Part shown: positions 16,377 to 24,420 of the stretch, piece after piece
Layout of the letters: every line of letters begins with the position of its first letter
How positions within the stretch are numbered: position 1 is the stretch's first letter
DNA from: Novosphingobium pokkalii
GTDB taxonomy: Bacteria > Pseudomonadota > Alphaproteobacteria > Sphingomonadales > Sphingomonadaceae
Direction: 5' to 3'
NCBI RefSeq assembly: GCF_014652855.1
Contig: NZ_BMZP01000026.1
Coordinates: forward strand, 6,585-44,982
DNA length: 38,398 nt
Notes under the pieces: model-generated
Told to the model about the DNA's origin: nothing
Seen by the model: only the letters and a program-made list of their open reading frames with translations
Database searches by the model: none
Translations under genes and position numbers: made by a program

Positions 16377-17642
16377 TCAGGCGTAATCGCCGATGCGCTC
16401 GATGATGATGGCCGGCGCCATGCCGCCGGCCGCGCACATTGTCGCCAGGCCATAGCGCGCCTTGCGCCGCTCCAGCTCGTCGAGCAGCGTACCGACCAGG
16501 ATCGCTCCGGTCGCGCCGATCGGATGGCCCAGCGCGATGGCGCCACCGTTGACGTTGACCTTGTCGCGATCGAGACCCAGGTCGCGAATGACCTTCTCCG
16601 GCACCACGGCAAAGGCCTCGTTGATTTCCCACAGGTCGATGTCGGCCACGCTGAGCCCGGCGCGTTCCAGCGCCTTGCGTGCCGCCGGCACCGGGGCATT
16701 GAGCATCAGCGTGGGATCATCGCCCGCGTTGACCGCCGCCACTACGCGGGCGCGGGGCACCAGCCCATGGCGCTCGCCAAACGCGCGGGAGCCGACCAGC
16801 ACCGCCGCCGCGCCATCGACCACGCCCGAACTGCTGCCGGCATGGTGCACCGGCACGATCTCCAGATCGGGATAGCGCCGGGCAATCTGCTTGCGAAAGG
16901 TGTCCTGCGACGCGTTGTAGGGCATGTCCATCAAGTCGGCGAAGGCGGGCTTGAGCTGGGCCAGGCTTTCCGCAGTGGTCTGCGGGCGGGGAAATTCCTC
17001 GTGGTCGAGCACGACGGCGCCGTGATCGTCGCGCACGGGCACGACCGAGCGGGAGAAGCGCTTTTCGGCGATGGCGATCGCCGCGCGGCGCTGGCTTTCG
17101 GCGGCAAAGGCATCGAGCGCGCTGCGCGAAATGCCTTCCATGCTGGCGACGGCATCGGCACAAACGCCCTGGTGCGATTGCGGATGGCGCTGGTCTAGCC
17201 GGTCGTTGCCGGCGCCCATCATCGTCGCGCCAAGCCCGGCGGCGACTTCGGCCCTTTCGCGGTCGGCGGTAAAGCTCATCATTTCGGTGCCGCCGGCGAT
17301 CACCGCGTCTTCCAGCCCGGCCATCACCTGCCCGGCGGCGAGCGCGATGGCGGTGATGCCGCCGCCGCAGAAGCGATCGAGCGTCATGCCCGAAGTCTGC
17401 ACGTCCATCCCGGCGTCGAGCAGGGCCATGCGGGCAAGATCGCCGCCCTGCTTGCCGCGCTGTGACGAGGTGGACCAGATCACATCGTCGATCACCGCTC
17501 CATCCAGGCCATTGCGGGCGACCAGTGCTTGCAGGACGGTCGCCGCGAGATGCTGCGGATGAAGGTGGGCGAGTGCGCCCTTGCCCGACTTGCCGATGCC
17601 GCGCGGGGTCCGCACCGCATCGAAGATATATGCATTGCCCAT
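16377..17642 (-). CDS. Acetyl-CoA acyltransferase (thiolase), second paralogue
   Basis: 421-aa thiolase, first gene of the minus-strand operon. ATG 17642 is taken because AGGAG lies about 11 nt upstream and homologous thiolases start at M.NAYIFDAVRTPRG; an in-frame upstream ATG would run through the operator. Cys92 (LDRFCGGGITAIA) is the nucleophile; NEAFAVVPE, GHPIGATG and CAAGG supply the His and second Cys. It diverges substantially from the other thiolase of the operon, so the two probably act on different chain lengths or branches. Candidate TetR operator A lies 38-49 bp upstream of the start codon. Confidence 0.92.
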   Translation of the reverse strand: MGNAYIFDAVRTPRGIGKSGKGALAHLHPQHLAATVLQALVARNGLDGAVIDDVIWSTSSQRGKQGGDLARMALLDAGMDVQTSGMTLDRFCGGGITAIALAAGQVMAGLEDAVIAGGTEMMSFTADRERAEVAAGLGATMMGAGNDRLDQRHPQSHQGVCADAVASMEGISRSALDAFAAESQRRAAIAIAEKRFSRSVVPVRDDHGAVVLDHEEFPRPQTTAESLAQLKPAFADLMDMPYNASQDTFRKQIARRYPDLEIVPVHHAGSSSGVVDGAAAVLVGSRAFGERHGLVPRARVVAAVNAGDDPTLMLNAPVPAARKALERAGLSVADIDLWEINEAFAVVPEKVIRDLGLDRDKVNVNGGAIALGHPIGATGAILVGTLLDELERRKARYGLATMCAAGGMAPAIIIERIGDYA

Positions 17643-17679
17643 GGCGAGTCGGTCTCCTCTAGCCGCTTTGATATTTATT

Positions 17680-17691
17680 AATCGATTGATT
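17680..17691. promoter_or_regulatory. Candidate TetR operator, site A
   Basis: AATCGATTGATT within TTAATCGATTGATTGGTT (17678-17695). It is nearly identical to the reverse complement of site B (18576-18587) over 16 of 18 positions. It lies 38 bp upstream of the second thiolase start codon and downstream of the TetR stop codon, where it could control the thiolase-SDR-thiolase operon. Nothing else gene-like is seen in the 158-bp gap 17643-17800. Confidence 0.6.
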
Positions 17692-17800
17692 GGTTTTGTG
17701 GAGCGTCTTTTACGCAAACCGGGCAGCTTGTAAACCACCCAGACGCGCGCAAGCGTTTCCGGCCGGTGGGGCCAGTCAAAAAGGCTGGATTTTCAGGTGT

Positions 17801-18538
17801 TCAGGCGCCGGTTGGGCGCAGCCCGCGCAGGAACAGGTCGCGCAGCAGGGCGGCATAGGCCTGCTTGATGCCGACATCGACCTTGGCCACGCCAAGCGTA
17901 GTGGGCACGGAATAGGCCGCGAAAAAGATGTGATCGGCCGCGCCGACCAGCGCATAATAGAGCAGCGCTGGATCGACATCGACCATCGTGCCTTCGCGTA
18001 CGCCCTGGGCCACGATCTGGCGATAGGCAGCCATCATCGGGGTGATGAACATTTCCGATACGCGCGCGCTGGCTTCCGGGCCGCCGGCTTCGACCATGTA
18101 GTGCACCAGGCGGTTGAGATAGGGCGAGCGATAATAGGCGTTGACGATGCCCTCGACGTGGATCGTCATCTTGCGCTCGGCCGAAACATCCATCGCCACC
18201 AGCGCATCGAGGCCGCTCATCTCCCGCTCCGCCTCGCGCTCCAGCAGGGCCATCAGCAATCCCTGCTTGTCCCCAAAGTAATACTTGATCATTGCGGAAT
18301 TGACCCCCGATCGCCGCGAGATTTCGCTCAGCGAGGCTTCGATCTGGGTTGCTTCGGACAGGATTTCCGCGGTGGCGTTGAGCAGCGCGGTGCGTGCTGC
18401 CTCGCGCCGGGCAGCGCGCAGGGTTCCCTCGCGGGCGAGTTCGGATGCTGTCGTCATCGCAACAGTCATAAACTGATCAATTAACATCGCAAGAGGCGAT
18501 GCGTGGAAGCGGGCCGGCGAATTCTTCGGAGCAGGCAT
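17801..18538 (-). CDS. TetR-family transcriptional regulator
   Basis: 245-aa TetR-type repressor. The N-terminal helix-turn-helix domain spans about residues 46-95 (ALLNATAEILSEA...SLSEISRRSGVNSAMIKYYFGDKQGLL), with YYF-DK typical of the family. The C-terminal ligand domain has an extended helical stretch (AYRQIVAQGVREGTMVDVDPALL). The start is uncertain: ATG 18538 has only a weak GGGGTG upstream, while ATG 18487, 18469 and 18457 lack ribosome sites. With the first start an unstructured tail of about 40 residues precedes the HTH. It is divergent from the TonB receptor, with site B between them. Likely an acyl-CoA- or substrate-responsive repressor of the whole beta-oxidation cluster, inferred from the shared sites. 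Confidence 0.88.
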   Translation of the reverse strand: MPAPKNSPARFHASPLAMLIDQFMTVAMTTASELAREGTLRAARREAARTALLNATAEILSEATQIEASLSEISRRSGVNSAMIKYYFGDKQGLLMALLEREAEREMSGLDALVAMDVSAERKMTIHVEGIVNAYYRSPYLNRLVHYMVEAGGPEASARVSEMFITPMMAAYRQIVAQGVREGTMVDVDPALLYYALVGAADHIFFAAYSVPTTLGVAKVDVGIKQAYAALLRDLFLRGLRPTGA

Positions 18539-18575
18539 ATTGACACCCCGCCACGATCATCGATAGAAGTTAGCC

Positions 18576-18587
18576 AATCGATCGATT
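18576..18587. promoter_or_regulatory. Candidate TetR operator, site B
   Basis: AATCGATCGATT is a perfect 12-bp palindrome inside TTAGCCAATCGATCGATTAA (18570-18589). It lies in the 117-bp gap between the divergent TetR gene (start 18538) and the TonB receptor (start 18656), the usual place for autoregulation. Related sites lie at 17680-17691 and 24280-24298. Confidence 0.66.
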
Positions 18588-18655
18588 AACTTTACTGGAC
18601 GAGCGCACCGGCTTCCCCCGATCAGACGCCCGCCATACCGAGAGAGGATAACCCC

Positions 18656-20905
18656 ATGAGGCTTCCAGTGGTCACCACGCGACTCGCACTCCTGCTCGGA
18701 TGCGCATCGTCTCCCGCGCTGGTTCATGCCCAAGCCACGGCGCCCGGCGCGCCGGCTGCGGCCACGCCAGCCCCGGCGCCCGGCGATATCATCGTCACCG
18801 CGCAGCGCCGCTCGCAGTCGATCCAGACCGTGCCGATCGCGATCACCGCGCTCAGCGGCAACCAGTTGAGCGACAAGGGCGTGACCAATGCCAACCAGCT
18901 TGGCCAGATCGTACCCAACTTGCAGATCAACAGCGCGATGGGCGACACCCAGCCCAACTTCGCGCTGCGCGGGGTCAGCGTGGCCAACGAATACAACCCC
19001 AACCAGGTCTCGCCGATCGGGGTCTATATCGACGACGTCAACATGGTGAACCGCGTCGGCCAGGGCGGCGGGCTTTACGATCTTCAGCGTGTGGAAGTGC
19101 TGCGCGGCCCGCAAGGCACGCTGTTTGGTCGCAACACCACCGGCGGCGCGATCAACTTCATCACCAACACCCCGACGCTCTCGGGCAATCGCGGCTATGC
19201 CGAGGCCGGCTACGGCAATTTCAACACGTTCAAGGCGCAAGGCGCGCTCGAAACCACCATGGTGGAAGACGAACTCGGCTTCCGCGTGGCCGCGACCTAT
19301 GAAAAGGGCGACGGCAAGTTCCGCAACATCTATCCCGGCCAGCCAGACGCCGGCTCGGTCGACAGCCTCCAGGTGCGTGGCACGCTGCACATTCGCCCCG
19401 GCGCCGGTCCGCTCGACATCGTGATCAAGGCCTATGCCAGCCGCGCCAATGGCACGCAGCAGCCGATCAAGGGCCTGGCCGCCACGGCCGCGCCCGGCTT
19501 CTTCCAGATCAACGAAAACCGCATCGGTGAAAACCGCACGCGGCAATACGGCACCTCGGCAAAGATTGCCTATGAACTGTCGCCGCGCCTGTCATTCACC
19601 TCGATCACCGCGATCGGCAACGGCCTGCTCGATGCCGCGTTCGATGCCGATGGCTCGCCGCTGGACATCCTCGATCTTCAGCAAAAGGCCAAGTTCGACC
19701 AGTTCAGCGAGGAAGCCCGCTTCAATTACGAAGGCAAGGCGGTCAAGGCCGTGGCCGGCGTGTTCTATGGCTGGGACAAGACCATCGTCGACAACGGCTT
19801 CGATATCGGCAGCGCCATCGCACCCGGCGTCGATGGCGGTTTCTTCCAGCATTTCCGCCAAGTACGCCGCACCTATGCGGTGTTCGGGCAGACCGACGTG
19901 AACCTGACGCCCAAGCTCGTCGCCACGATCGGCCTGCGCTACAGCGCCGATCGCTCCGCCTATGACGATGGCTATGCCTATCTGTTCATGGGTTCGTTCG
20001 GCGGCACGCGCACGCCGTTGTTCACCACGGTGCCCTGCACCACCGGCGTCGGCACGTGCCCCTATGACGCCAACGCACGCTATGGCATCAAGGGACGCAA
20101 CAACGCGCTCACCGGCCGTGCCGCGCTGACCTATACCTTCGACAGCGGCACGCTGCTCTATGCCAGCTACAACCGTGGCTATCGCTCCGGCGCGTTCAAT
20201 GGCGGCGGCTACACGAATTCGGCGGGCATTACCTATATCAAGCCGGAATACGTCAACGCCTATGAAATCGGCGCCAAGGGCCGCTTCCTCGATCGCAAAC
20301 TGGTCCTCTCGCTGGCCGCGTTCTATTATGACTACCAAAACCAGCAGTTGCAGGACACGCGGCCCGGCCCGGTCTCGTTCCTGCTCAACGCGCCCAAGTC
20401 GGAAAGCTATGGCTTTGAAGGCGAAGCGACCTATCGCGCCTCGTCGCGCTTCTCGCTCAACGCCTCGGTGGGCTATCTCCATGCCACCTACAAGGAACTC
20501 ACGCTGTCCGGCACCAACCTCGCCGGCAACGACCTGCCCTTCGCGCCGCGCTGGACCGCGCAGGCCGGCTTCGACTGGGCGCCGTTCGACATTGCCGGCG
20601 GGCCGCTGACCTTCTCGCCCAACATCAACTACGTCAGCCGCCAGTTCTTCTCGCCGTTCAATGCGGTGAATGCGGCCGGCGGATCGCAGGTCAATTCCGA
20701 ATTGCAGCAGGGCGGCTACGTCAAGGTCAACGGCGCGATCACCTGGACGCACGGCAACCTGACGCTGCGTGGCTGGGTGCAGAACTTGTTGCAGGAAAAG
20801 ACCCTGGCCTATGGCCTGGACCTGCGCGGCGCCGGGTTCCCGTTCAACTACCTCGTCCCGGCCCAGCCCCGTACCTACGGCGGTTCGGTCCGCTTCACGT
20901 TCTGA
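18656..20905 (+). CDS. TonB-dependent outer-membrane receptor
   Basis: 749-aa TonB-dependent receptor. ATG 18656 follows an AGAGAGGA site; the signal peptide (MRLPVVTTRLALLLGCASS...ALVHAQA) is cleaved near residue 26. After an Ala/Pro-rich linker the plug starts at GDIIVTAQRRSQSIQ (about 43) and contains the conserved VEVLRGPQGTLFGRNTTGGAIN. The barrel ends in VRFTF, a normal C-terminal aromatic signal. The acyl-CoA dehydrogenase follows after 20 bp, so the two are probably co-transcribed. The context (P450, acyl-CoA synthetase, beta-oxidation) suggests uptake of a hydrophobic carbon source such as a terpenoid or steroid acid, as many sphingomonad receptors are thought to do. The ligand is not determinable here. 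Confidence 0.94.
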   Translation: MRLPVVTTRLALLLGCASSPALVHAQATAPGAPAAATPAPAPGDIIVTAQRRSQSIQTVPIAITALSGNQLSDKGVTNANQLGQIVPNLQINSAMGDTQPNFALRGVSVANEYNPNQVSPIGVYIDDVNMVNRVGQGGGLYDLQRVEVLRGPQGTLFGRNTTGGAINFITNTPTLSGNRGYAEAGYGNFNTFKAQGALETTMVEDELGFRVAATYEKGDGKFRNIYPGQPDAGSVDSLQVRGTLHIRPGAGPLDIVIKAYASRANGTQQPIKGLAATAAPGFFQINENRIGENRTRQYGTSAKIAYELSPRLSFTSITAIGNGLLDAAFDADGSPLDILDLQQKAKFDQFSEEARFNYEGKAVKAVAGVFYGWDKTIVDNGFDIGSAIAPGVDGGFFQHFRQVRRTYAVFGQTDVNLTPKLVATIGLRYSADRSAYDDGYAYLFMGSFGGTRTPLFTTVPCTTGVGTCPYDANARYGIKGRNNALTGRAALTYTFDSGTLLYASYNRGYRSGAFNGGGYTNSAGITYIKPEYVNAYEIGAKGRFLDRKLVLSLAAFYYDYQNQQLQDTRPGPVSFLLNAPKSESYGFEGEATYRASSRFSLNASVGYLHATYKELTLSGTNLAGNDLPFAPRWTAQAGFDWAPFDIAGGPLTFSPNINYVSRQFFSPFNAVNAAGGSQVNSELQQGGYVKVNGAITWTHGNLTLRGWVQNLLQEKTLAYGLDLRGAGFPFNYLVPAQPRTYGGSVRFTF

Positions 20906-20925
20906 TCCCGTCATCAGGAGCCTTC

Positions 20926-22068
20926 ATGATCCCGATCGAGACCCGGCCCGCCGCGAGCGACGAACTCGCGCTGTTCCGTGACGCCGTGCGCAAGTTCTTC
21001 GCCGCCCATCTCACGCCCCATCTCGACCGCTGGGAAGAACAGGGCATTGTCGACCGCGCCTTCTGGCTCGCCGCCGGGGAAGTGGGCCTGCTGTGCCCCA
21101 CTGCACCCGAGGCATGGGGCGGGCTGGGTCTCGATTACCGCTACAACGCCGTGATCGGGGAAGAACTGGCCTATACCGGCAGTTCGGCGGGCCTGGTCCT
21201 GCAATCGGACATCGTGCTGGACTATATCGTCCACTATGCATCCGACGATCTCAAGGCCCGCTGGCTGCCGCGCATGATTACCGGCGAAGCGATCGTGGCC
21301 ATCGCCATGACAGAGCCGGGCACCGGCAGCGATCTCCAGGGTATCCGCACCACGGCGGTGCGCGATAGCGACGACTATGTGATCAACGGCAACAAGACCT
21401 ACATCACCAACGGCCAGCTCGCCGATCTGGTGATCGTGGTGGCCAAGACCGATCCGGCCGCCGGGGCCAAGGGCATTTCGCTGATCCTGGTGGAGGCCGA
21501 TCGCCCCGGCTTTGCCCGTGGCCGCAATCTCGACAAGATCGGCCAGCATTCGGCCGACACCTCGGAATTGTTCTTCAGCGATGTGCGCGTACCGGTAACC
21601 AACCGCCTGGGCGATGAAGGTGCGGGCTTTGCCTATCTGATGTCGCAATTGCCGCAGGAACGCCTGTCTATCGCCATCAGCGCGCAGGCCCTGGCACAGC
21701 GCGCGTTCGACGAGGCCATGGCCTTCACCAAGGATCGCAAGGCCTTCGGCAAGACCGTGTTCGATTTCCAGAACACCCGGTTCCAGTTGGCGGCGCTCCA
21801 GGCCGAGCTGCAAGTGGGCTGGAGCCATATCGACTGGGCGTTGGAACGCCATGTGGCAGGCAAGCTGACCACCGCCGAAGCTTCCGCGGCCAAGCTCTAT
21901 CACACCGAACTGCTCGGCCGCGTGGCGGACGAGGCGCTGCAACTGCACGGCGGCGCGGGTTACATGAACGAATATCCGATCGCGCGGATCTGGCGCGATG
22001 CGCGCGTCATGCGGATTTATGGCGGCACGTCGGAAATCATGAAGGAAGTGATTGCCCGCAGTCTCTGA
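20926..22068 (+). CDS. Acyl-CoA dehydrogenase (LCAD/isovaleryl-type active site)
   Basis: 380-aa FAD-dependent acyl-CoA dehydrogenase introducing the alpha,beta double bond. ATG 20926 has AGGAG 5 nt upstream. Conserved elements: AMTEPGTGSDLQGI (127-140) and TYITNG (158-163) for FAD, the R-x-F-G region KAFGK, and LHGGAGYMNEYPIARIWRDARV near the C-terminus. The usual catalytic Glu of short- and medium-chain enzymes is replaced by Gly (RIYGGTSEIM, about 364-373), while Glu245 in QLPQERLSIA is present, the position used by long-chain and isovaleryl-CoA dehydrogenases. It follows the TonB receptor as a second operon gene. Branched or long substrates are plausible. Confidence 0.94.
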   Translation: MIPIETRPAASDELALFRDAVRKFFAAHLTPHLDRWEEQGIVDRAFWLAAGEVGLLCPTAPEAWGGLGLDYRYNAVIGEELAYTGSSAGLVLQSDIVLDYIVHYASDDLKARWLPRMITGEAIVAIAMTEPGTGSDLQGIRTTAVRDSDDYVINGNKTYITNGQLADLVIVVAKTDPAAGAKGISLILVEADRPGFARGRNLDKIGQHSADTSELFFSDVRVPVTNRLGDEGAGFAYLMSQLPQERLSIAISAQALAQRAFDEAMAFTKDRKAFGKTVFDFQNTRFQLAALQAELQVGWSHIDWALERHVAGKLTTAEASAAKLYHTELLGRVADEALQLHGGAGYMNEYPIARIWRDARVMRIYGGTSEIMKEVIARSL

Positions 22069-22094
22069 CGGCGGTTCGGCAATCTGGAAAGGCT

Positions 22095-22129
22095 GGCGCC
22101 GCCCGATCCCTCGATCAGGCGGCGCCTTT
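22095..22129. terminator. Intrinsic terminator-like hairpin between convergent genes
   Basis: GGCGCCGCC (22095-22103) and GGCGGCGCC (22118-22126) form a perfect 9-bp GC stem with a 14-nt loop, followed by TTT on the plus strand. It lies 26 bp after the acyl-CoA dehydrogenase stop and just before the stop of the convergent FadJ-like gene, so it may serve both strands. Confidence 0.75.
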
Positions 22130-22133
22130 GCAT

Positions 22134-24194
22134 TCAGAGGAAGGTTTCGCCCGCCGCCGCCTTGGTGCGCAGCAGGTTCGAGACGGTGATCGGTGCGCCT
22201 TGGGCAATCTGCTCGTCCAGCGCGGCAACGATCCGCGCCAGGCCGCAGTAGTCGCCCCAGATCATCGGCCCGCCGGTATAGACCGGCCAGGCATAGCCGG
22301 CGACCAGTGCCATATCGATGTCCGACGCGCGCAGGGCGATGCCTTCTTCCAGCAGCTTGGCCCCTTCGTTGACCACGGGGAACAGCAGGCTCTCGACGAT
22401 GTCCTGCGCCGACAGGTTCGGTGCGGACTGGCCCGATCGCGCGGCAAAATCGCGGATCGTGGCTTCGGCGAAAGCCGAAGGCGTGCCGCGCCGCTGCGCG
22501 TCATAGTCGTAATAGCCGCTGCCCGATTTCTGGCCCAGACGCCCGGCTTCGCACAGCACTTCCTGCACGGTGCGCCCGGCGGTGTTCTCCTTGTCCCAGC
22601 CGATCACGTCCAGCCCGACGAGGTCCATCATCTGGAACGGCCCCATCGGGAAGCCATAGCCGACCATGGCCGCGTCCACGTCCCACGGCATCACGCCCCG
22701 CGCCAGCAGGCGATCGGCCGCTTCGGTGCGGCGCGCCATCGCCCGGTTGGCGATGAAACCGTCGCACACGCCCGATAGCACCGCCACTTTGCCCAGCTTG
22801 CGGCCCAGCGTCATCGCCGTCTGGATCACGCGGTCGCTGGTCCTGGCCCCGCGCACCACTTCGAGCAGGCGCATGATGTTGGCCGGGGCAAAGAAATGCA
22901 GCCCGACCACGTCCGCCGGCCGGCCGGTGATGGCGGCAATCGCGTCGAGATCGAGGAACGAGGTGTTGGAGGCCAGCACCGCGCCCGGCTTGGCCAGCGC
23001 ATCGATCTGGCGGAACACCTGCTGCTTCAGGTCCAGGCGCTCAAACACGGCCTCCACCACCAGGTCGGCCTGGGCCACGGCATCGAGCGTGCCCGAGGTG
23101 GCAAAGGCGGCCAGTCGCGCGTCGCGCACCGTGTCGGCGATCCGGCCCTTGCTGGCCAGCGCTTCCAGCGTCTTGCGCACATGCGCCGCACCGCGCTCCA
23201 GCGCTGCCGGGTTCACGTCGATCATCGTCACCGGGAACCCGGCGTTGAGGAACGCCAAGGTAATGCCGCTGCCCATCGTGCCCGCGCCGATCACCGCGAC
23301 CGAGGCAATCGCCACTTCGCCGCAATCGCGCGCCACCGGCACTTTGGCGGCGGCCCGCTCGGCGAAGAAGATGTGGCGTTGCGCCGCCGATTCCGGGCTG
23401 GCCATCAGTTCCTCGAACAGTTCCCATTCGCGGGTGAGCCCGGCCTCGAACGGACGATCGGTGGCCGCCTCGATCGCGCGCACGATGTTGCCCGGCGCTT
23501 TGAAGCCGACGAAACTCTTGGCATTGCGGGCGCTATAGTCGGCGATGCACGCGGCGGCTTCCTGCGGGTCGAGGTCGGTGGGCAGGTCGCGTGTGCGGCG
23601 CAGCGGGGCGCCGCTGGCCACCAGTTCGCGGGCATAGGCCACCGCCTGCGCGCGCAAGTCCGGGCCATCGGCCACGCGATCGATCAGGCCGATGCGCAGG
23701 GCCTGCGCCGCGCTCACCGGCTTGCCGCCCACGATCAGGTCCAGCGCATGGGCCACGCCGATCAGGCGCGGTGCGCGCTGCGTGCCGCCGGCGCCAGGCA
23801 GCAGGCCCAGCGCCACTTCGGGCAGGCCCAGCTTGGCGCTGGGCACCGCGACGCGATAGTGGCAGGCCAGCGCCAGTTCCAGCCCGCCGCCCAGCGCGGT
23901 GCCATGGATCGCGGCGACGATCGGCTTGCTCGCCCCGTCGAACCGATCGAACATGTCATGCAGGCCGGGCGCCGCGAAAGGCTTGCCGAACTCGGTGATA
24001 TCGGCCCCGGCAAAGAACGTGCGCCCGGCGCAGAGGATCACCACGGCGGTCACCGCCGGATCGGCCAGCGCCTGCCCCATGCCGTCATGGATTGCCTGGC
24101 GGACTGCCTCGCCCAGCGCATTGACCGGGGGCGAATCGATGGTGAGCACGGCCACGCCGTCCTCGTGCGTCAGGGTGCAAAGCGGATTGGTCAT
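22134..24194 (-). CDS. Bifunctional enoyl-CoA hydratase / 3-hydroxyacyl-CoA dehydrogenase (FadB/FadJ-like)
   Basis: 686-aa multifunctional beta-oxidation protein. The N-terminal crotonase domain (1-190) has oxyanion-hole FFAGADI (60-66), GGGLELALAC with Glu106, and LGLPEVALG with Glu126; both hydratase glutamates are present. After a linker the NAD domain begins with VAVIGAGTMGSG (299-310). The catalytic His433 (GLHFFAPANIM) and Glu445 are correctly spaced 12 residues apart. Two C-terminal HCDH domains follow (GFIANR..., YGFPMGPFQMMDLVGLDV). ATG 24194 has GAGAGG about 11 nt upstream. It is transcribed away from the acyl-CoA synthetase operon, with TetR site C between them. It performs hydration and dehydrogenation in the same pathway as the adjacent genes. 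Confidence 0.94.
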   Translation of the reverse strand: MTNPLCTLTHEDGVAVLTIDSPPVNALGEAVRQAIHDGMGQALADPAVTAVVILCAGRTFFAGADITEFGKPFAAPGLHDMFDRFDGASKPIVAAIHGTALGGGLELALACHYRVAVPSAKLGLPEVALGLLPGAGGTQRAPRLIGVAHALDLIVGGKPVSAAQALRIGLIDRVADGPDLRAQAVAYARELVASGAPLRRTRDLPTDLDPQEAAACIADYSARNAKSFVGFKAPGNIVRAIEAATDRPFEAGLTREWELFEELMASPESAAQRHIFFAERAAAKVPVARDCGEVAIASVAVIGAGTMGSGITLAFLNAGFPVTMIDVNPAALERGAAHVRKTLEALASKGRIADTVRDARLAAFATSGTLDAVAQADLVVEAVFERLDLKQQVFRQIDALAKPGAVLASNTSFLDLDAIAAITGRPADVVGLHFFAPANIMRLLEVVRGARTSDRVIQTAMTLGRKLGKVAVLSGVCDGFIANRAMARRTEAADRLLARGVMPWDVDAAMVGYGFPMGPFQMMDLVGLDVIGWDKENTAGRTVQEVLCEAGRLGQKSGSGYYDYDAQRRGTPSAFAEATIRDFAARSGQSAPNLSAQDIVESLLFPVVNEGAKLLEEGIALRASDIDMALVAGYAWPVYTGGPMIWGDYCGLARIVAALDEQIAQGAPITVSNLLRTKAAAGETFL

Positions 24195-24279
24195 CGATCG
24201 GAAAGCCTCTCACCATGGTGACCGGAACAAGCGCCGGCCTGCCTCGGCGGATGGCTTAAAAACTCCGCATAGTGAAGTC

Positions 24280-24298
24280 AATTGATCGATCAGTTAAG
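24280..24298. promoter_or_regulatory. Candidate TetR operator, site C
   Basis: AATTGATCGATCAGTTAAG contains the perfect 10-bp palindrome TGATCGATCA (24283-24292). Aligned with the reverse complement of site B it fits AATYGATCGATYRGYTAA. It lies in the 226-bp gap between the FadJ-like gene (start 24194) and the acyl-CoA synthetase (start 24421) and could control both. No gene is seen in that gap. Confidence 0.58.
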
Positions 24299-24420
24299 TT
24301 CGTTGTTGCGCCTCGGGCCAGGTCGTGGCTATGCTGCTGGCCAGACGATCGCCGGCCATGGCGCGCGTCTGCAAGGGCGCTCATGGAAGAAACCGCGCCA
24401 CACGAAACGAGAGGTTGTCG

